Below, piece after piece: positions 44,068 to 53,650 of a stretch of 64,000 bases of DNA. The translations under genes were made by a program, and so were the position numbers. Positions within the stretch are counted from its first letter, which is position 1, and every line of letters begins with the position of its first letter. The stretch is from Comamonadaceae bacterium. Lineage in GTDB: Bacteria; Pseudomonadota; Gammaproteobacteria; Burkholderiales; Burkholderiaceae_C. The stretch lies in assembly GCA_947450695.1 (NCBI GenBank), contig CANFWV010000005.1, forward strand, positions 43,591 to 107,590, given 5' to 3'. The notes under the pieces were generated by a model. It was not told the DNA's origin and did no database searches. It saw only the letters and a program-made list of their open reading frames with translations.

Positions 44068-44688
44068 ATGACAACCCACACCCACCGCATGCAGTTTCCC
44101 CTCAGCGCAGAAGACGCTCGTACTCTGCGCGCCGGCGATCAGGTCTTCATCGACGGTGAAATCATCGTCACGGCGGGCTTGCCGACACATCAGCGATTGG
44201 TGCGTTGCTTAGACGGCCAAGAACCGCTGCCCATGGCGATGCAGGGGCAGACGCTGTTTCACATTGGCAGTTACAGCCAGGAAAGCGCAGACCGCTTCGA
44301 TGTGCTGTACATCAACCCGACCACTAGCACGCGTTTTAACCCTTACATGCCGCGACTGATCGAGGGTCTGGCATTGCACGCGGTCGGTGGCAAGGGTGGA
44401 CTTAACGCAGCATCTGCCGCAGCGATGCAGCGTGCCGGTTGCGTATATTTGTCGTTTTTGGGCGGTGGTTGCACACTGCTGTCGCAAGCTGTACGCGACG
44501 TGCTGGACGTTGGCTGGAGCGAGATGCTCACGCATTATCGAGTGGTGCGTTTGCGTGTTGAAGGGCTGGGCCCGGCGACAGTGGCGATTGACGCCCACGG
44601 CCACAGCTTGTATGCCGATGCAGCGCAGCAGGCCCAAAGTAGCTTGCCGGCGTTGATGGCGGAACTCGACGCTGATCGTTTGCGCTGA
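44068..44688 (+). CDS. Class I fumarate hydratase/tartrate dehydratase-like beta subunit
   Basis: LRAGDQVFIDGEIIVTAGLPTHQRL; LHAVGGKGGLN. Confidence 0.9.
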   Translation: MTTHTHRMQFPLSAEDARTLRAGDQVFIDGEIIVTAGLPTHQRLVRCLDGQEPLPMAMQGQTLFHIGSYSQESADRFDVLYINPTTSTRFNPYMPRLIEGLALHAVGGKGGLNAASAAAMQRAGCVYLSFLGGGCTLLSQAVRDVLDVGWSEMLTHYRVVRLRVEGLGPATVAIDAHGHSLYADAAQQAQSSLPALMAELDADRLR

Positions 44689-44695
44689 AATAGTT

Positions 44696-44721
44696 CTGTC
44701 ATGCGCTCCAGCGCATGACAG
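44696..44721 (+). promoter_or_regulatory. Intra-operon perfect hairpin (11-bp arms, 4-nt loop)
   Basis: CTGTCATGCGC-TCCA-GCGCATGACAG between hydratase beta and CoA-transferase genes; no T-tract. Confidence 0.7.
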
Positions 44722-44775
44722 CATTGCCAGCCAAGGGCCTAGCTGTACAGGCACTGACGCGATAAATTTCCCTGT

Positions 44776-46029
44776 ATGAAAAGCAGTGAAGAAAAATCAA
44801 TCAGCCCTCGCACGGGACCGCTGTCGCATGTGCGCGTGTTGGACCTCAGCCGAATTTTGGCAGCGCCGTGGGCCGGCCAGATTCTGGCTGATTTGGGCGC
44901 CGAAGTCATCAAGGTCGAAAAACCTGGGGCTGGCGATGACACACGCTCTTGGGGGCCGCCGTTTCTGAAGGATGCAGAGGGTCGAGACACCCGCGAAGCG
45001 GGTTATTACCTGGCAGTTAACCGCGGCAAACGTTCGATCACCCTGAGCTTGGACAAGCCCGAAGGTCAGCGCATCGTGCGCGAGCTGGCGATGCGTGCGG
45101 ACATCGTGCTGGAGAACTATAAGGCCGGTACGCTTGAGCGCTACGGCCTGGATGCAGCGTCGCTGCGAAAGATTAACCCTCGCCTGATTTATTGTTCGGT
45201 CACAGGCTTCGGGCAGACCGGGCCCCGGCGCGATCAGCCGGCCTATGACTTTCTGATTCAGGCGATGGGTGGGCTGATGAGTGTCACCGGCGAGCGCGAT
45301 GACCAGCCGGGCGGTGGGCCGCAAAAAGTGGGCGTTCCCATTGTCGATCTCATGACCGGCATGTACGCTGCCGTCTCAGTGCTGGCAGCTTTAGCGCGTC
45401 GCAACGAGACCGGTTTGGGCGACAACATCGACATCGGCATGCTGGATGTGCAAGTGGCTTCATTGGCCAACCAGGCGATGAACTATTTGGTCTCAGACAC
45501 CCTGCCCAAACGCAATGGCAATGCCCACCCGAACATCCAGCCGCAAGATGTTTACGCCTGCAGCAACGGGCAGGTGATTTTGGTGGTCGGCAACGACGGC
45601 CAGTTTGCCAAGCTCTGTGACGTGCTGAAGAAAGCCGAGTGGGCGACCGATCCACGCTTCTCGGTGAATGCTCAGCGGGTCCGCAACCTCGTCGTTTTGT
45701 CCGCCTTGTTGCGCGCCGAATTTGAAACGTGGGAACGCGACGCTTTGATCGCCGCATTGGACCAAGCGGGTGTGCCTTGCGGTCCGATCAATTCGGTTGC
45801 GGATGTCTTCAAAGATCCGCAGGTCATTGCGCGCGGCATGCTCAAGCAGGTGCCGCATCCGAGTGGCGTTGATGTGCCTCAGGTGAGCAGCCCGATGCGC
45901 TTCGAACAGGCTGCCCTGCAAACCTGCGCGGCCCCCCCGCTGTTAGGTCAGCACACCAGCGACATTCTGCAAGAACTCGGCTACGGCCCAACTGATATCA
46001 CGGCCTTACAGGCCGCAGGAGCGATCTAG
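44776..46029 (+). CDS. Family III CoA-transferase (1)
   Basis: VLDLSRILAAPWAGQILADLGAEVIKVE; catalytic-Asp context QPAYDFLIQAMGG. Confidence 0.95.
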   Translation: MKSSEEKSISPRTGPLSHVRVLDLSRILAAPWAGQILADLGAEVIKVEKPGAGDDTRSWGPPFLKDAEGRDTREAGYYLAVNRGKRSITLSLDKPEGQRIVRELAMRADIVLENYKAGTLERYGLDAASLRKINPRLIYCSVTGFGQTGPRRDQPAYDFLIQAMGGLMSVTGERDDQPGGGPQKVGVPIVDLMTGMYAAVSVLAALARRNETGLGDNIDIGMLDVQVASLANQAMNYLVSDTLPKRNGNAHPNIQPQDVYACSNGQVILVVGNDGQFAKLCDVLKKAEWATDPRFSVNAQRVRNLVVLSALLRAEFETWERDALIAALDQAGVPCGPINSVADVFKDPQVIARGMLKQVPHPSGVDVPQVSSPMRFEQAALQTCAAPPLLGQHTSDILQELGYGPTDITALQAAGAI

Positions 46030-46031
46030 CC

Positions 46032-46640
46032 ATGCTGCAACTTCATTGGTCTCCCAAGTCGCCGTTTGTGCGCAAGGTGATGGTCTGCATTCACGAACTC
46101 GGCTTGGACGGGGAGATCGACAAGATTCGGTCAGTGGCCGCCATGCTCAAGCCCAATGCGGCCTTGATGCGCGACAACCCGCTGTCCAAAATTCCGACGC
46201 TGCTGCTCGACGACGGCAGCACGTTGTTTGACTCGGTGGTGATCTGCGAGTACCTGAACGCTCGTGCTAAAGGCACGTTGTTTCCCGCCAACGGACCTGA
46301 AAAATGGCAAGCTTTGCGTTGGCATGCCTTGGGCAACGGCTTGCTAGACGCACTGATTTTGTGGCGCAACGAGCGTGAGCGTGAGGTTCCCATACAGGCG
46401 TTGATGGACGCTTTTGACCTCAAGGCCCAGTCGGTGCTCACTCTGCTCGAAGCGGAGGTGAGCACCCTTGCATCGGCGCCCTTGAGTATTGGCACCGTGA
46501 CCTTGGGTTGCGCCTTGGGTTATCTGGATTACCGCTTTGACTGCCTTGGCTGGCGAGCGCGCGCACCTGCGCTGGCAGCTTGGTTTGCCGTTTGGCGGTT
46601 ACGCCCCTCCTTCGTGTTGACGGAGCCGGTCGATGGTTGA
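46032..46640 (+). CDS. Glutathione S-transferase family protein
   Basis: LHWSPKSPFVRKVMVCIHELGL; NPLSKIPTLLLDDGSTLFDSVVICEYL. Confidence 0.9.
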   Translation: MLQLHWSPKSPFVRKVMVCIHELGLDGEIDKIRSVAAMLKPNAALMRDNPLSKIPTLLLDDGSTLFDSVVICEYLNARAKGTLFPANGPEKWQALRWHALGNGLLDALILWRNEREREVPIQALMDAFDLKAQSVLTLLEAEVSTLASAPLSIGTVTLGCALGYLDYRFDCLGWRARAPALAAWFAVWRLRPSFVLTEPVDG

Positions 46641-46673
46641 ACAAGCCATGCAAACCATTCCCGTGGAACTGTC

Positions 46674-47894
46674 ATGACCTGTTTGACCGGTGTGCGCGTG
46701 CTCGATTTGAGCCGCGTTTTTTCTGGCCCGTGGGCCGGCCAGATGCTGGCGGACTTTGGCGCCGAGGTGATCAAGGTCGAACGTCCGGGACGCGGCGATG
46801 ATGTCCGCCAACAAGGCTTTCGCGCCAAGGACGCTGCTGGCGTTGAAACCAGCGAGACCACTTCATTTCTCGCCATGAACCGAGGCAAGCGCTCGATCAC
46901 GGTGGACATGTCACAAGCCGAAGGTCAGGCCTTGATCCGTCGGTTGGCGGCCGAGAGCGACATCCTGATTGAGAACTTTAAAGCTGGCGATTTGGCGCGT
47001 TATGGGCTCGACTACGCGAGTCTTCAAGCGACGCATCCGAAGCTGGTGTATTGCTCCATCAGCGGATTCGGACAGACCGGCCCTTACAGTCACCAGCCCG
47101 GTTATGACCCGATTTTCCAAGCCATGAGTGGACTCATGAGCATCACCGGTCATGCGGATGGCGAGCCTGGCGGCGGGCCGATGCGCACCGGTTTTGCAGT
47201 GGGCGACATCACGGCGGGGTTTTACGCCGTGAGCGCGTTACTGGCGGCACTGCGCCACCGAGACATGGTCTCTGGTCAAGGTCAGCACATTGACCTGGCG
47301 CTCTTTGATGCGCAGGTGGCGGCGTTATCCCATTTGGCGATGATTTATCTGGTGACGGGTCAGCAGCCTGCGCGTTTGGGCACGGCCTCGCCGATCACTT
47401 GCCCCTACCAAGCATTCGATTGCGCCGATGCACCCATCATGATCGCGGTCGGTAATGACACGCAGTTTGTCAAGCTCTGTGAGTGCCTCGGTCTGTCTGC
47501 GCTGGCTGCGGACAGCCGCTTCAAGACTAATCCCGATCGCGCCAAGCATCGCTTGATGTTGGTACCGCTGTTAGCTGCGGTGTTGAAGACCCGCCGCGTG
47601 GCGCAGTGGTATGCAGACTTCGATGCAGCCGGTGTTCCGAGTGGACCCATCAATAATTTCGCCGAGGTCTTTGCCGACCCGCAGATCGTGCACCGCGAGA
47701 TGCTGCTGCACATGCAACACCCTACAGTGGGCGAGATTCCGCAAGTCGCCAACCCGGTGCGTTTCTCTGCATCTCCGGTTCACTACCAGCGGCCGCCCCC
47801 GCTGCTAGGTGAGCACACGTCTGAGGTGCTGCGCGAAGTTCTGCAGATGGACGAGCTGGTCATCTCCGAATTGCGGCAACGCAAGGTCATCTGA
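46674..47894 (+). CDS. Family III CoA-transferase (2)
   Basis: VLDLSRVFSGPWAGQMLADFGAEVIKVE; QPGYDPIFQAMSG. Confidence 0.95.
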   Translation: MTCLTGVRVLDLSRVFSGPWAGQMLADFGAEVIKVERPGRGDDVRQQGFRAKDAAGVETSETTSFLAMNRGKRSITVDMSQAEGQALIRRLAAESDILIENFKAGDLARYGLDYASLQATHPKLVYCSISGFGQTGPYSHQPGYDPIFQAMSGLMSITGHADGEPGGGPMRTGFAVGDITAGFYAVSALLAALRHRDMVSGQGQHIDLALFDAQVAALSHLAMIYLVTGQQPARLGTASPITCPYQAFDCADAPIMIAVGNDTQFVKLCECLGLSALAADSRFKTNPDRAKHRLMLVPLLAAVLKTRRVAQWYADFDAAGVPSGPINNFAEVFADPQIVHREMLLHMQHPTVGEIPQVANPVRFSASPVHYQRPPPLLGEHTSEVLREVLQMDELVISELRQRKVI

Positions 47895-50236
47895 TGACAA
47901 CACACACCACGGTCGTGGACAACGAATCCATCACCTTGTTTCGTGATAGCGCCAGCGCCTTCCTAGGCGCCGTCGACCAACGTCAACGCGTGCGAGAACT
48001 CGAAGCGGGAGGCGGCGGCTTTGACCGTGAAGTCTGGCAACAAATTGCCGACATGGGCTGGTTGTCTATCTTGGTCCCAGAGTCGCTCGACGGGCTTGGC
48101 CTGGGGTTGGCCGAAGTGGCTGCCATCGCGCAGGAATGTGGTCGTCATTTGTTGCCCGAGCCGCTGGTCGATGCGGGTGTGCATCCGCTGGCCTTGCTGT
48201 GTGCGCTGCCGGCCAGCCCGCAGCGCGACGAGTTGCTTAGACAACTCTCAACCGGGCGCGTTGTGGCGGGCGTTGCTTGGCAAGAATTAGCGGGTGTACT
48301 GGAGGCTTCCGACGACTTCACTTACGCGAACTCCATCGATGGGGTGTGGGTCTTGCAGGGGCAAAAACGTTTTGTCCGGCCGGGTCTTGGCGCTGACGGC
48401 TGGATCGTCAGTTGCCAATGGGACGCGCAGCCCGCCTTGGTCTGGGTGTCAGCCGACCAAGCCGGATTGCGGCTGAGCAACGAGCAAGCGGTGGATGGCA
48501 GCCTGCTGTGCAGTGTGAGCTTCACGCAGATCGAAATCGCCCCTTCGCAGTTGCTGGCTTTGGGGCCGATAGCGCAAGCAGCGTTGAGTCGTGCCAATGA
48601 GGTGGCCCGCATCATCCAGTCCGCAGAGTTGGTCGGCATCGCCGAACGGGCGTTGGCCCTGACGCGGGACTACCTCTGCACGCGCACGCAGTTTGGCAAG
48701 CCCATTGGCAGTTTTCAGGCCTTGCAGCACCGCTTGGTGGACGGCCTGATTCAAGTCGAACTCGGCGCGGCTTGCTTGCGCGATGGTCTGATGCTCGTGA
48801 GTTCGCCAGACGCTGGTGCACAGCTCTGGGCCAGCACGGCGAGCCGACTCAAGTCGCGCTGCGCTTTTGCAGCCTGCGAGATGACGCGCATGGCGATTCA
48901 ACTGCACGGCGCGATCGGTACAACCAACGAATATGACATCGGTCTTTATTTCAAGCGCGCCATGACGCTGTCGAGCCGATGGGGCAACCCCGCCAGCCAT
49001 CGCCGTCGCTACGCGCAAATCGCGGGCGCCAGTCGTGCGGCTTTGCCCGTCACGACCGGCCAGGTTGAGTACACCGAGTTTCCGCCCGATGCCCCATGGG
49101 ACGACATGCCGGAAGTCGAGTTCCGCCGGTTGGTCCGCGCCTTCTTTGCCAAGCACTACCCGGCTGACAGGCGCTACCGCCCATACCGCCAGACCTGGGC
49201 GGAGTCGAAGGACTGGTACATGACGCTGTCGCGGCTGGGTTGGTTAGCGCCCGCTTGGCCGAAAGTGCACGGCGGCATGGGCCTGCCGGCAGACAAACTG
49301 ATCGCCTACATCGAAGAAAGCGAAGCCTGGGGCGTCGCGCGTCCGCCGGATCAAGGCTTGGTGATGGTCGGACCGATCTTGATGCGCTTTGGCACGGACG
49401 AACAACGCGCCCGATTTTTGCCCAAAATCTTGGCTGGTGAGCAGGTCTGGACACAAGGCTATTCCGAGCCCAATGCGGGTTCGGACTTGGCTGCCGTGCG
49501 TACAGAGGCCGTGATCGACGGCGATGTATTCGTCGTCAACGGCCAAAAAACCTGGACCACTTGGGGTCTGGACGGGACGCACATGTTCATGCTGGTGCGC
49601 ACCGACAAAACTGTCAAAAAACAGGCCGGTATCAGCTTTCTCCTCGTTGATTTAAAGACGCCTGGGGTGACGGTTCGACCGATTCAAAATCTGGCGGCAG
49701 AGCGCGAATTTTGCGAAGTGTTTTTCGACAACGTACGCGTGCCCATGGCGAACCTAGTGGGTGAGTTGAACCAGGGTTGGACGGTGGCTAAGGCGCTGCT
49801 AGGTTTCGAGAGGCTCTTCACCGGCAGCCCAAAACATTCGCAACACACACTGCACCAAGTTGAAAAACTGGCGGCTCAACGAGGCCTGCTAGACGACCCG
49901 ATTTTCATGGCGCGGTTGACTGAACTTCAGCTCGATACGGCTGATCTGGGTGCCGCTTACAACGGATTTGCCGCCATCGCCAAACGTGGCGAGAACATTC
50001 CCCCCAGCATCTCCATGTTGAAGATCTGGTCGACAGAAACCTATGAGCGACTCGCATTGCTGCTGATTGAATCCGCTGGCGACTACGGTGGCCTGCGTGA
50101 CCACTGCCAGACTGATGAGATCGACCTGCATGTGATGGCGCCGTTGTTCAACGCGCTGGGGGCCAAAATTTTTGCGGGCAGCAATGAAATACAACGCAAT
50201 ATTCTGGCCAAAGCCGTGCTGGATTTACCGAGCTGA
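47894..50236 (+). CDS. Fused tandem acyl-CoA dehydrogenase (two ACAD modules)
   Basis: 780 aa; N-module ALTRDYLCTRTQFGKPIGSFQALQHRL; C-module TQGYSEPNAGSDLAAVRTEA...FAGSNEIQRNILAK. Confidence 0.93.
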   Translation: MTTHTTVVDNESITLFRDSASAFLGAVDQRQRVRELEAGGGGFDREVWQQIADMGWLSILVPESLDGLGLGLAEVAAIAQECGRHLLPEPLVDAGVHPLALLCALPASPQRDELLRQLSTGRVVAGVAWQELAGVLEASDDFTYANSIDGVWVLQGQKRFVRPGLGADGWIVSCQWDAQPALVWVSADQAGLRLSNEQAVDGSLLCSVSFTQIEIAPSQLLALGPIAQAALSRANEVARIIQSAELVGIAERALALTRDYLCTRTQFGKPIGSFQALQHRLVDGLIQVELGAACLRDGLMLVSSPDAGAQLWASTASRLKSRCAFAACEMTRMAIQLHGAIGTTNEYDIGLYFKRAMTLSSRWGNPASHRRRYAQIAGASRAALPVTTGQVEYTEFPPDAPWDDMPEVEFRRLVRAFFAKHYPADRRYRPYRQTWAESKDWYMTLSRLGWLAPAWPKVHGGMGLPADKLIAYIEESEAWGVARPPDQGLVMVGPILMRFGTDEQRARFLPKILAGEQVWTQGYSEPNAGSDLAAVRTEAVIDGDVFVVNGQKTWTTWGLDGTHMFMLVRTDKTVKKQAGISFLLVDLKTPGVTVRPIQNLAAEREFCEVFFDNVRVPMANLVGELNQGWTVAKALLGFERLFTGSPKHSQHTLHQVEKLAAQRGLLDDPIFMARLTELQLDTADLGAAYNGFAAIAKRGENIPPSISMLKIWSTETYERLALLLIESAGDYGGLRDHCQTDEIDLHVMAPLFNALGAKIFAGSNEIQRNILAKAVLDLPS

Positions 50237-50290
50237 ATGACGCTGTGGCTGATAACTGCGTCAGAACTTAAACCAAAAATGGAGACCACC

Positions 50291-51250
50291 ATGTTCAAAA
50301 GAAACTTCCTGCTTTTATCCCTGACCGCGCTGGCCACTCTGACGGCTAACGCGCAAACGTCTTGGCCGACCAAGCCCATTCGCCTCATCGTGCCGTATCC
50401 CGCGGGCGGTCCAGTGGATCAACTGGCACGAACCATTGCGCCCAAACTGGGTGAGGCACTGGGACAGAACATCATCATTGACAATCGCGCGGGTGCCAGC
50501 GGCACCATTGGCATGGACGCGGCCATCAAGGCCGAGCCGGATGGATATACCTTTGGCTTCGGTGTTCCGGGCGGCATCACGGTGCTGCCGCATTTGCAAA
50601 AACTGCCTTACGCGGTCGACAGCATCAACTACATCTCGTTGGTCGCCCGCGTGCCGCAGGTCATTACCGTAGGCCCACAAGTGCCGGTCAAGACGCTGCA
50701 GGAACTGATTGCCTTGGCCAAGAAAGAGCCCGGCAAGATCAACTATGGCTCAGCCGGCAACGCCACCACGCCCCATTTGGGCGCAGAGTTGTTTGCCCAA
50801 GAAGCCGGCATCAAGATGGCGCATATCCCTTACAAGGGTGCTGCACCCGCAGTCACTGCTTTGTTGGGGGGTGAGATTCAAGTGTTGGCGGCTGACTTGC
50901 CCGCGGTACTTCAGTTCACTTCCCGCGGCGTCAAGATTCTGGCGGTCTCGGGACCACGCCGCGCAGAGGCGCTGCCGAGTGTGCCAACGACCACTGAACT
51001 GGGCTTGCCTGCGGTGTACTCGGAGTCCAACTACGGCATCATCGCGCCGACGGCTTTGCCCGCTGTCATCCAGCAAAAAATGCGTGATGCATTGGTCGCG
51101 GTGCTGAACACGCCTTCCGTGAAAGCCCAAATCGCGACCTTGGGTGCCGTCGCCACCAGCACCACACCCGACGAATACCGCAAGCTCATGCAACAGGAGT
51201 CCATCAAGTGGGCCGCGGTGATCAAGAAGGGCCAGATCACGCTGGAATAA
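50291..51250 (+). CDS. Bug/TctC-type substrate-binding protein (2)
   Basis: WPTKPIRLIVPYPAGGPVDQLAR; IIIDNRAGASGTIG. Confidence 0.94.
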   Translation: MFKRNFLLLSLTALATLTANAQTSWPTKPIRLIVPYPAGGPVDQLARTIAPKLGEALGQNIIIDNRAGASGTIGMDAAIKAEPDGYTFGFGVPGGITVLPHLQKLPYAVDSINYISLVARVPQVITVGPQVPVKTLQELIALAKKEPGKINYGSAGNATTPHLGAELFAQEAGIKMAHIPYKGAAPAVTALLGGEIQVLAADLPAVLQFTSRGVKILAVSGPRRAEALPSVPTTTELGLPAVYSESNYGIIAPTALPAVIQQKMRDALVAVLNTPSVKAQIATLGAVATSTTPDEYRKLMQQESIKWAAVIKKGQITLE

Positions 51251-51255
51251 AACCC

Positions 51256-52218
51256 ATGCTCAAACGCATTGCCATCCTGGACGACTACCAGGGCCTGGCC
51301 CTCACATTGGCTGACTGGAGCGTCCTCGGTGATGCGGTGTCCGTGCAGGTATTCACAGAGCCGGCCAGCAGTGAGGCCACACTGGTCGAACGTCTGCAGG
51401 ACTTCGATGTCATCGTGGCCATGCGTGAACGAACGGCGTTTCCGGCCTCTGTGATTGAGCGCCTTCCGCGGTTGAAATTGCTGGCCAGTACGGGGCTACG
51501 CAATGCCGCGATTGACCTAGAGGCGTGTCGCCGTCAAGGCATCACGGTCTGCGGTGCACGGGGTGCCCGCAACGGCTTGGCCGCCACAGCAGAAACCGCG
51601 TGGGCCTTGATGCTTGCATTGCACAAGCGCTTGCTTGTGTCCCACACGGCGTTGTGCGCGGGTCATTGGCAACCCCAGTTGGCGCAGGCGCTGGAGGGAA
51701 AGGTTCTGGGTATTGCGGGTCTAGGTCATATTGGCAAACGCATGGCTCGCATCGGCCAAGCCTTTGGCATGGACGTCATTGCATGGAGTCCCAATCTGAC
51801 AGACGAACGCGCGGCACAGGCGGGCGTACGCAAGGTTGAAAAAACCGAGCTTTTCGAGGCCGCTAACGTCGTGACATTGCACCTCGTCCTGTCGCCAACG
51901 ACTGCGTCAGTGGTCTCGCGGGTCGAGTTGGCGGCCATGCAGACCGATGCTTTTTTGGTCAATACAGCACGTGCCGGTCTGGTGGATGAAGACGCGCTGA
52001 TTGATGCGTTGCACATGCGCCGGATTGGCGGCGCTGGGCTCGATGTTTTTTGGCAAGAGCCGTTACCTTCGACCCATCCACTTTGCGGCTTTGAAAATGT
52101 GGTGCTCACGCCGCATCTCGGTTACGCCACAGCGGAAAACCTGTCCGCTTTTTATGGCGGCGTGATCGACAACATCAGGGCTTGGCTCGATGGTCGTAAA
52201 TTGGTCCTTCTTTCGTGA
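51256..52218 (+). CDS. D-2-hydroxyacid dehydrogenase (NAD-binding)
   Basis: GKVLGIAGLGHIGKRMARIGQAFGM; NTARAGLVDEDAL. Confidence 0.93.
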   Translation: MLKRIAILDDYQGLALTLADWSVLGDAVSVQVFTEPASSEATLVERLQDFDVIVAMRERTAFPASVIERLPRLKLLASTGLRNAAIDLEACRRQGITVCGARGARNGLAATAETAWALMLALHKRLLVSHTALCAGHWQPQLAQALEGKVLGIAGLGHIGKRMARIGQAFGMDVIAWSPNLTDERAAQAGVRKVEKTELFEAANVVTLHLVLSPTTASVVSRVELAAMQTDAFLVNTARAGLVDEDALIDALHMRRIGGAGLDVFWQEPLPSTHPLCGFENVVLTPHLGYATAENLSAFYGGVIDNIRAWLDGRKLVLLS

Positions 52219-52245
52219 TGCCTTTTTAAAAGTGCTTTTTAAAAA

Positions 52246-53217
52246 ATGGAGACGAGCGTGATCAGAAAATTTTTAACAGCAACCTTGCTGCTCGCTGTTG
52301 CGGCAATGGCCCTGGCGCAGGAATGGCCTTCACGGCCGATCAAGTACATCGTCCCGTTCCCACCCGGCGGTGCCACGGACATCATCAGCAGGCCCTTGGC
52401 CGACAAGCTGCGTGAGCGGCTGGGTCAGCCGGTGGTGATTGAGAATATTGGCGGTGCGGGGGCCTCCATCGGCTCGACGCGGCTCAAGCAAGCACCACCC
52501 GACGGTTACACCATAGGACTCGGCAACTCCGCATCACACACCATCACGCCGCACTTGCTCGCCAAGCTGCCTTATGACCCGATCAGTGATTTCATGCCGA
52601 TCACCCTGCTCACTGAATATGCCAATGTGCTGGTGGTCTCGGCGCAGTCGCCGGCGAAAGACATGAAGCAGTTTTTGGCATTGGCGCGCAGCAAGCCAGA
52701 AGGGCTCAGTTATGGATCGGCGGGAAACGGGTCCAGCAACCATTTGAGTTCAGCATTGCTGGGCCAAATGACCGGCCTGCCGTTCACGCATGTGCCCTAC
52801 AAGGGAAACAATGCGGCGGTGACGGATGTGTTGGGTGGGCAAATTGACTGGATGTTTGCCACCATTTCGGAGATACGCCCTTTTCTTCAAAGCGGACGGT
52901 TGCGTGCCCTCGGTATTTCGACAAAAACGCGGGACGCCCTGTTGCCCGACGTCATACCCATTGCCGACACGGTGCCGGGTTTTGAGGTGCTTGGTTTCAT
53001 GGGCTTGTTTGCGCCAGCCAAACTGTCGCCGGCGATAGCCGCGCGCCTGAACAGTGAAGTCATTGCTATCTTGCAATCGCCAGACATGGTGGAGCGCTTG
53101 GCCATTCAGGGCATGCGCCCGCGCACCAGTACACAAGAAGAGTTTGCCGCTCGCGTCAAGCGGGACCATGCTCTTTGGAAGTCCGTGGTGAATGCCGCAG
53201 GACTCAAATCTGAGTGA
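52246..53217 (+). CDS. Bug/TctC-type substrate-binding protein (3)
   Basis: WPSRPIKYIVPFPPGGATDIISR; VIENIGGAGASIG. Confidence 0.94.
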   Translation: METSVIRKFLTATLLLAVAAMALAQEWPSRPIKYIVPFPPGGATDIISRPLADKLRERLGQPVVIENIGGAGASIGSTRLKQAPPDGYTIGLGNSASHTITPHLLAKLPYDPISDFMPITLLTEYANVLVVSAQSPAKDMKQFLALARSKPEGLSYGSAGNGSSNHLSSALLGQMTGLPFTHVPYKGNNAAVTDVLGGQIDWMFATISEIRPFLQSGRLRALGISTKTRDALLPDVIPIADTVPGFEVLGFMGLFAPAKLSPAIAARLNSEVIAILQSPDMVERLAIQGMRPRTSTQEEFAARVKRDHALWKSVVNAAGLKSE

Positions 53218-53247
53218 TCACGTTGAACCACAAACCTAGGAAATCGA

Positions 53248-53604
53248 ATGAACCAACCCAGCCCGAAACTCGTTAAACGCATATCGCTTCTCACGCGCAA
53301 AGAGGGCATGTCAAAAGAGGAGTTTCTCAAACACTGGAACGACCATTTACCGATCTCTCATGCCGTACCGGGCCTGCGCCGCTACACCTTGTGTCACATC
53401 GTCAGTGAGCCACAGCGCAAGGACGTCCCCGTGGTGTGGGAGCTTGGTCAGGTCGATGGCATTGCAGAAACCTGGTTCGACAGCCAGGAAGCGACTGAGA
53501 AGGCGTTTTCATCGCCTGAAGGGCTGGCATGGCTGGCCCACGGATCAAGCTTTATTGGGCGGCAAAAAACGTTTGTCGTCGAAGAAGAGTTTGTGATTGC
53601 GTGA
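53248..53604 (+). CDS. EthD-domain (dimeric alpha/beta barrel) protein
   Basis: KRISLLTRKEGMSKEEFLKHWNDHLPISHAVPGLRRY. Confidence 0.85.
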   Translation: MNQPSPKLVKRISLLTRKEGMSKEEFLKHWNDHLPISHAVPGLRRYTLCHIVSEPQRKDVPVVWELGQVDGIAETWFDSQEATEKAFSSPEGLAWLAHGSSFIGRQKTFVVEEEFVIA

Positions 53605-53650
53605 ACCTCACTGCGCCCGCCGTCGTTCTTTCAGCTGATGGCGCAAGCGC

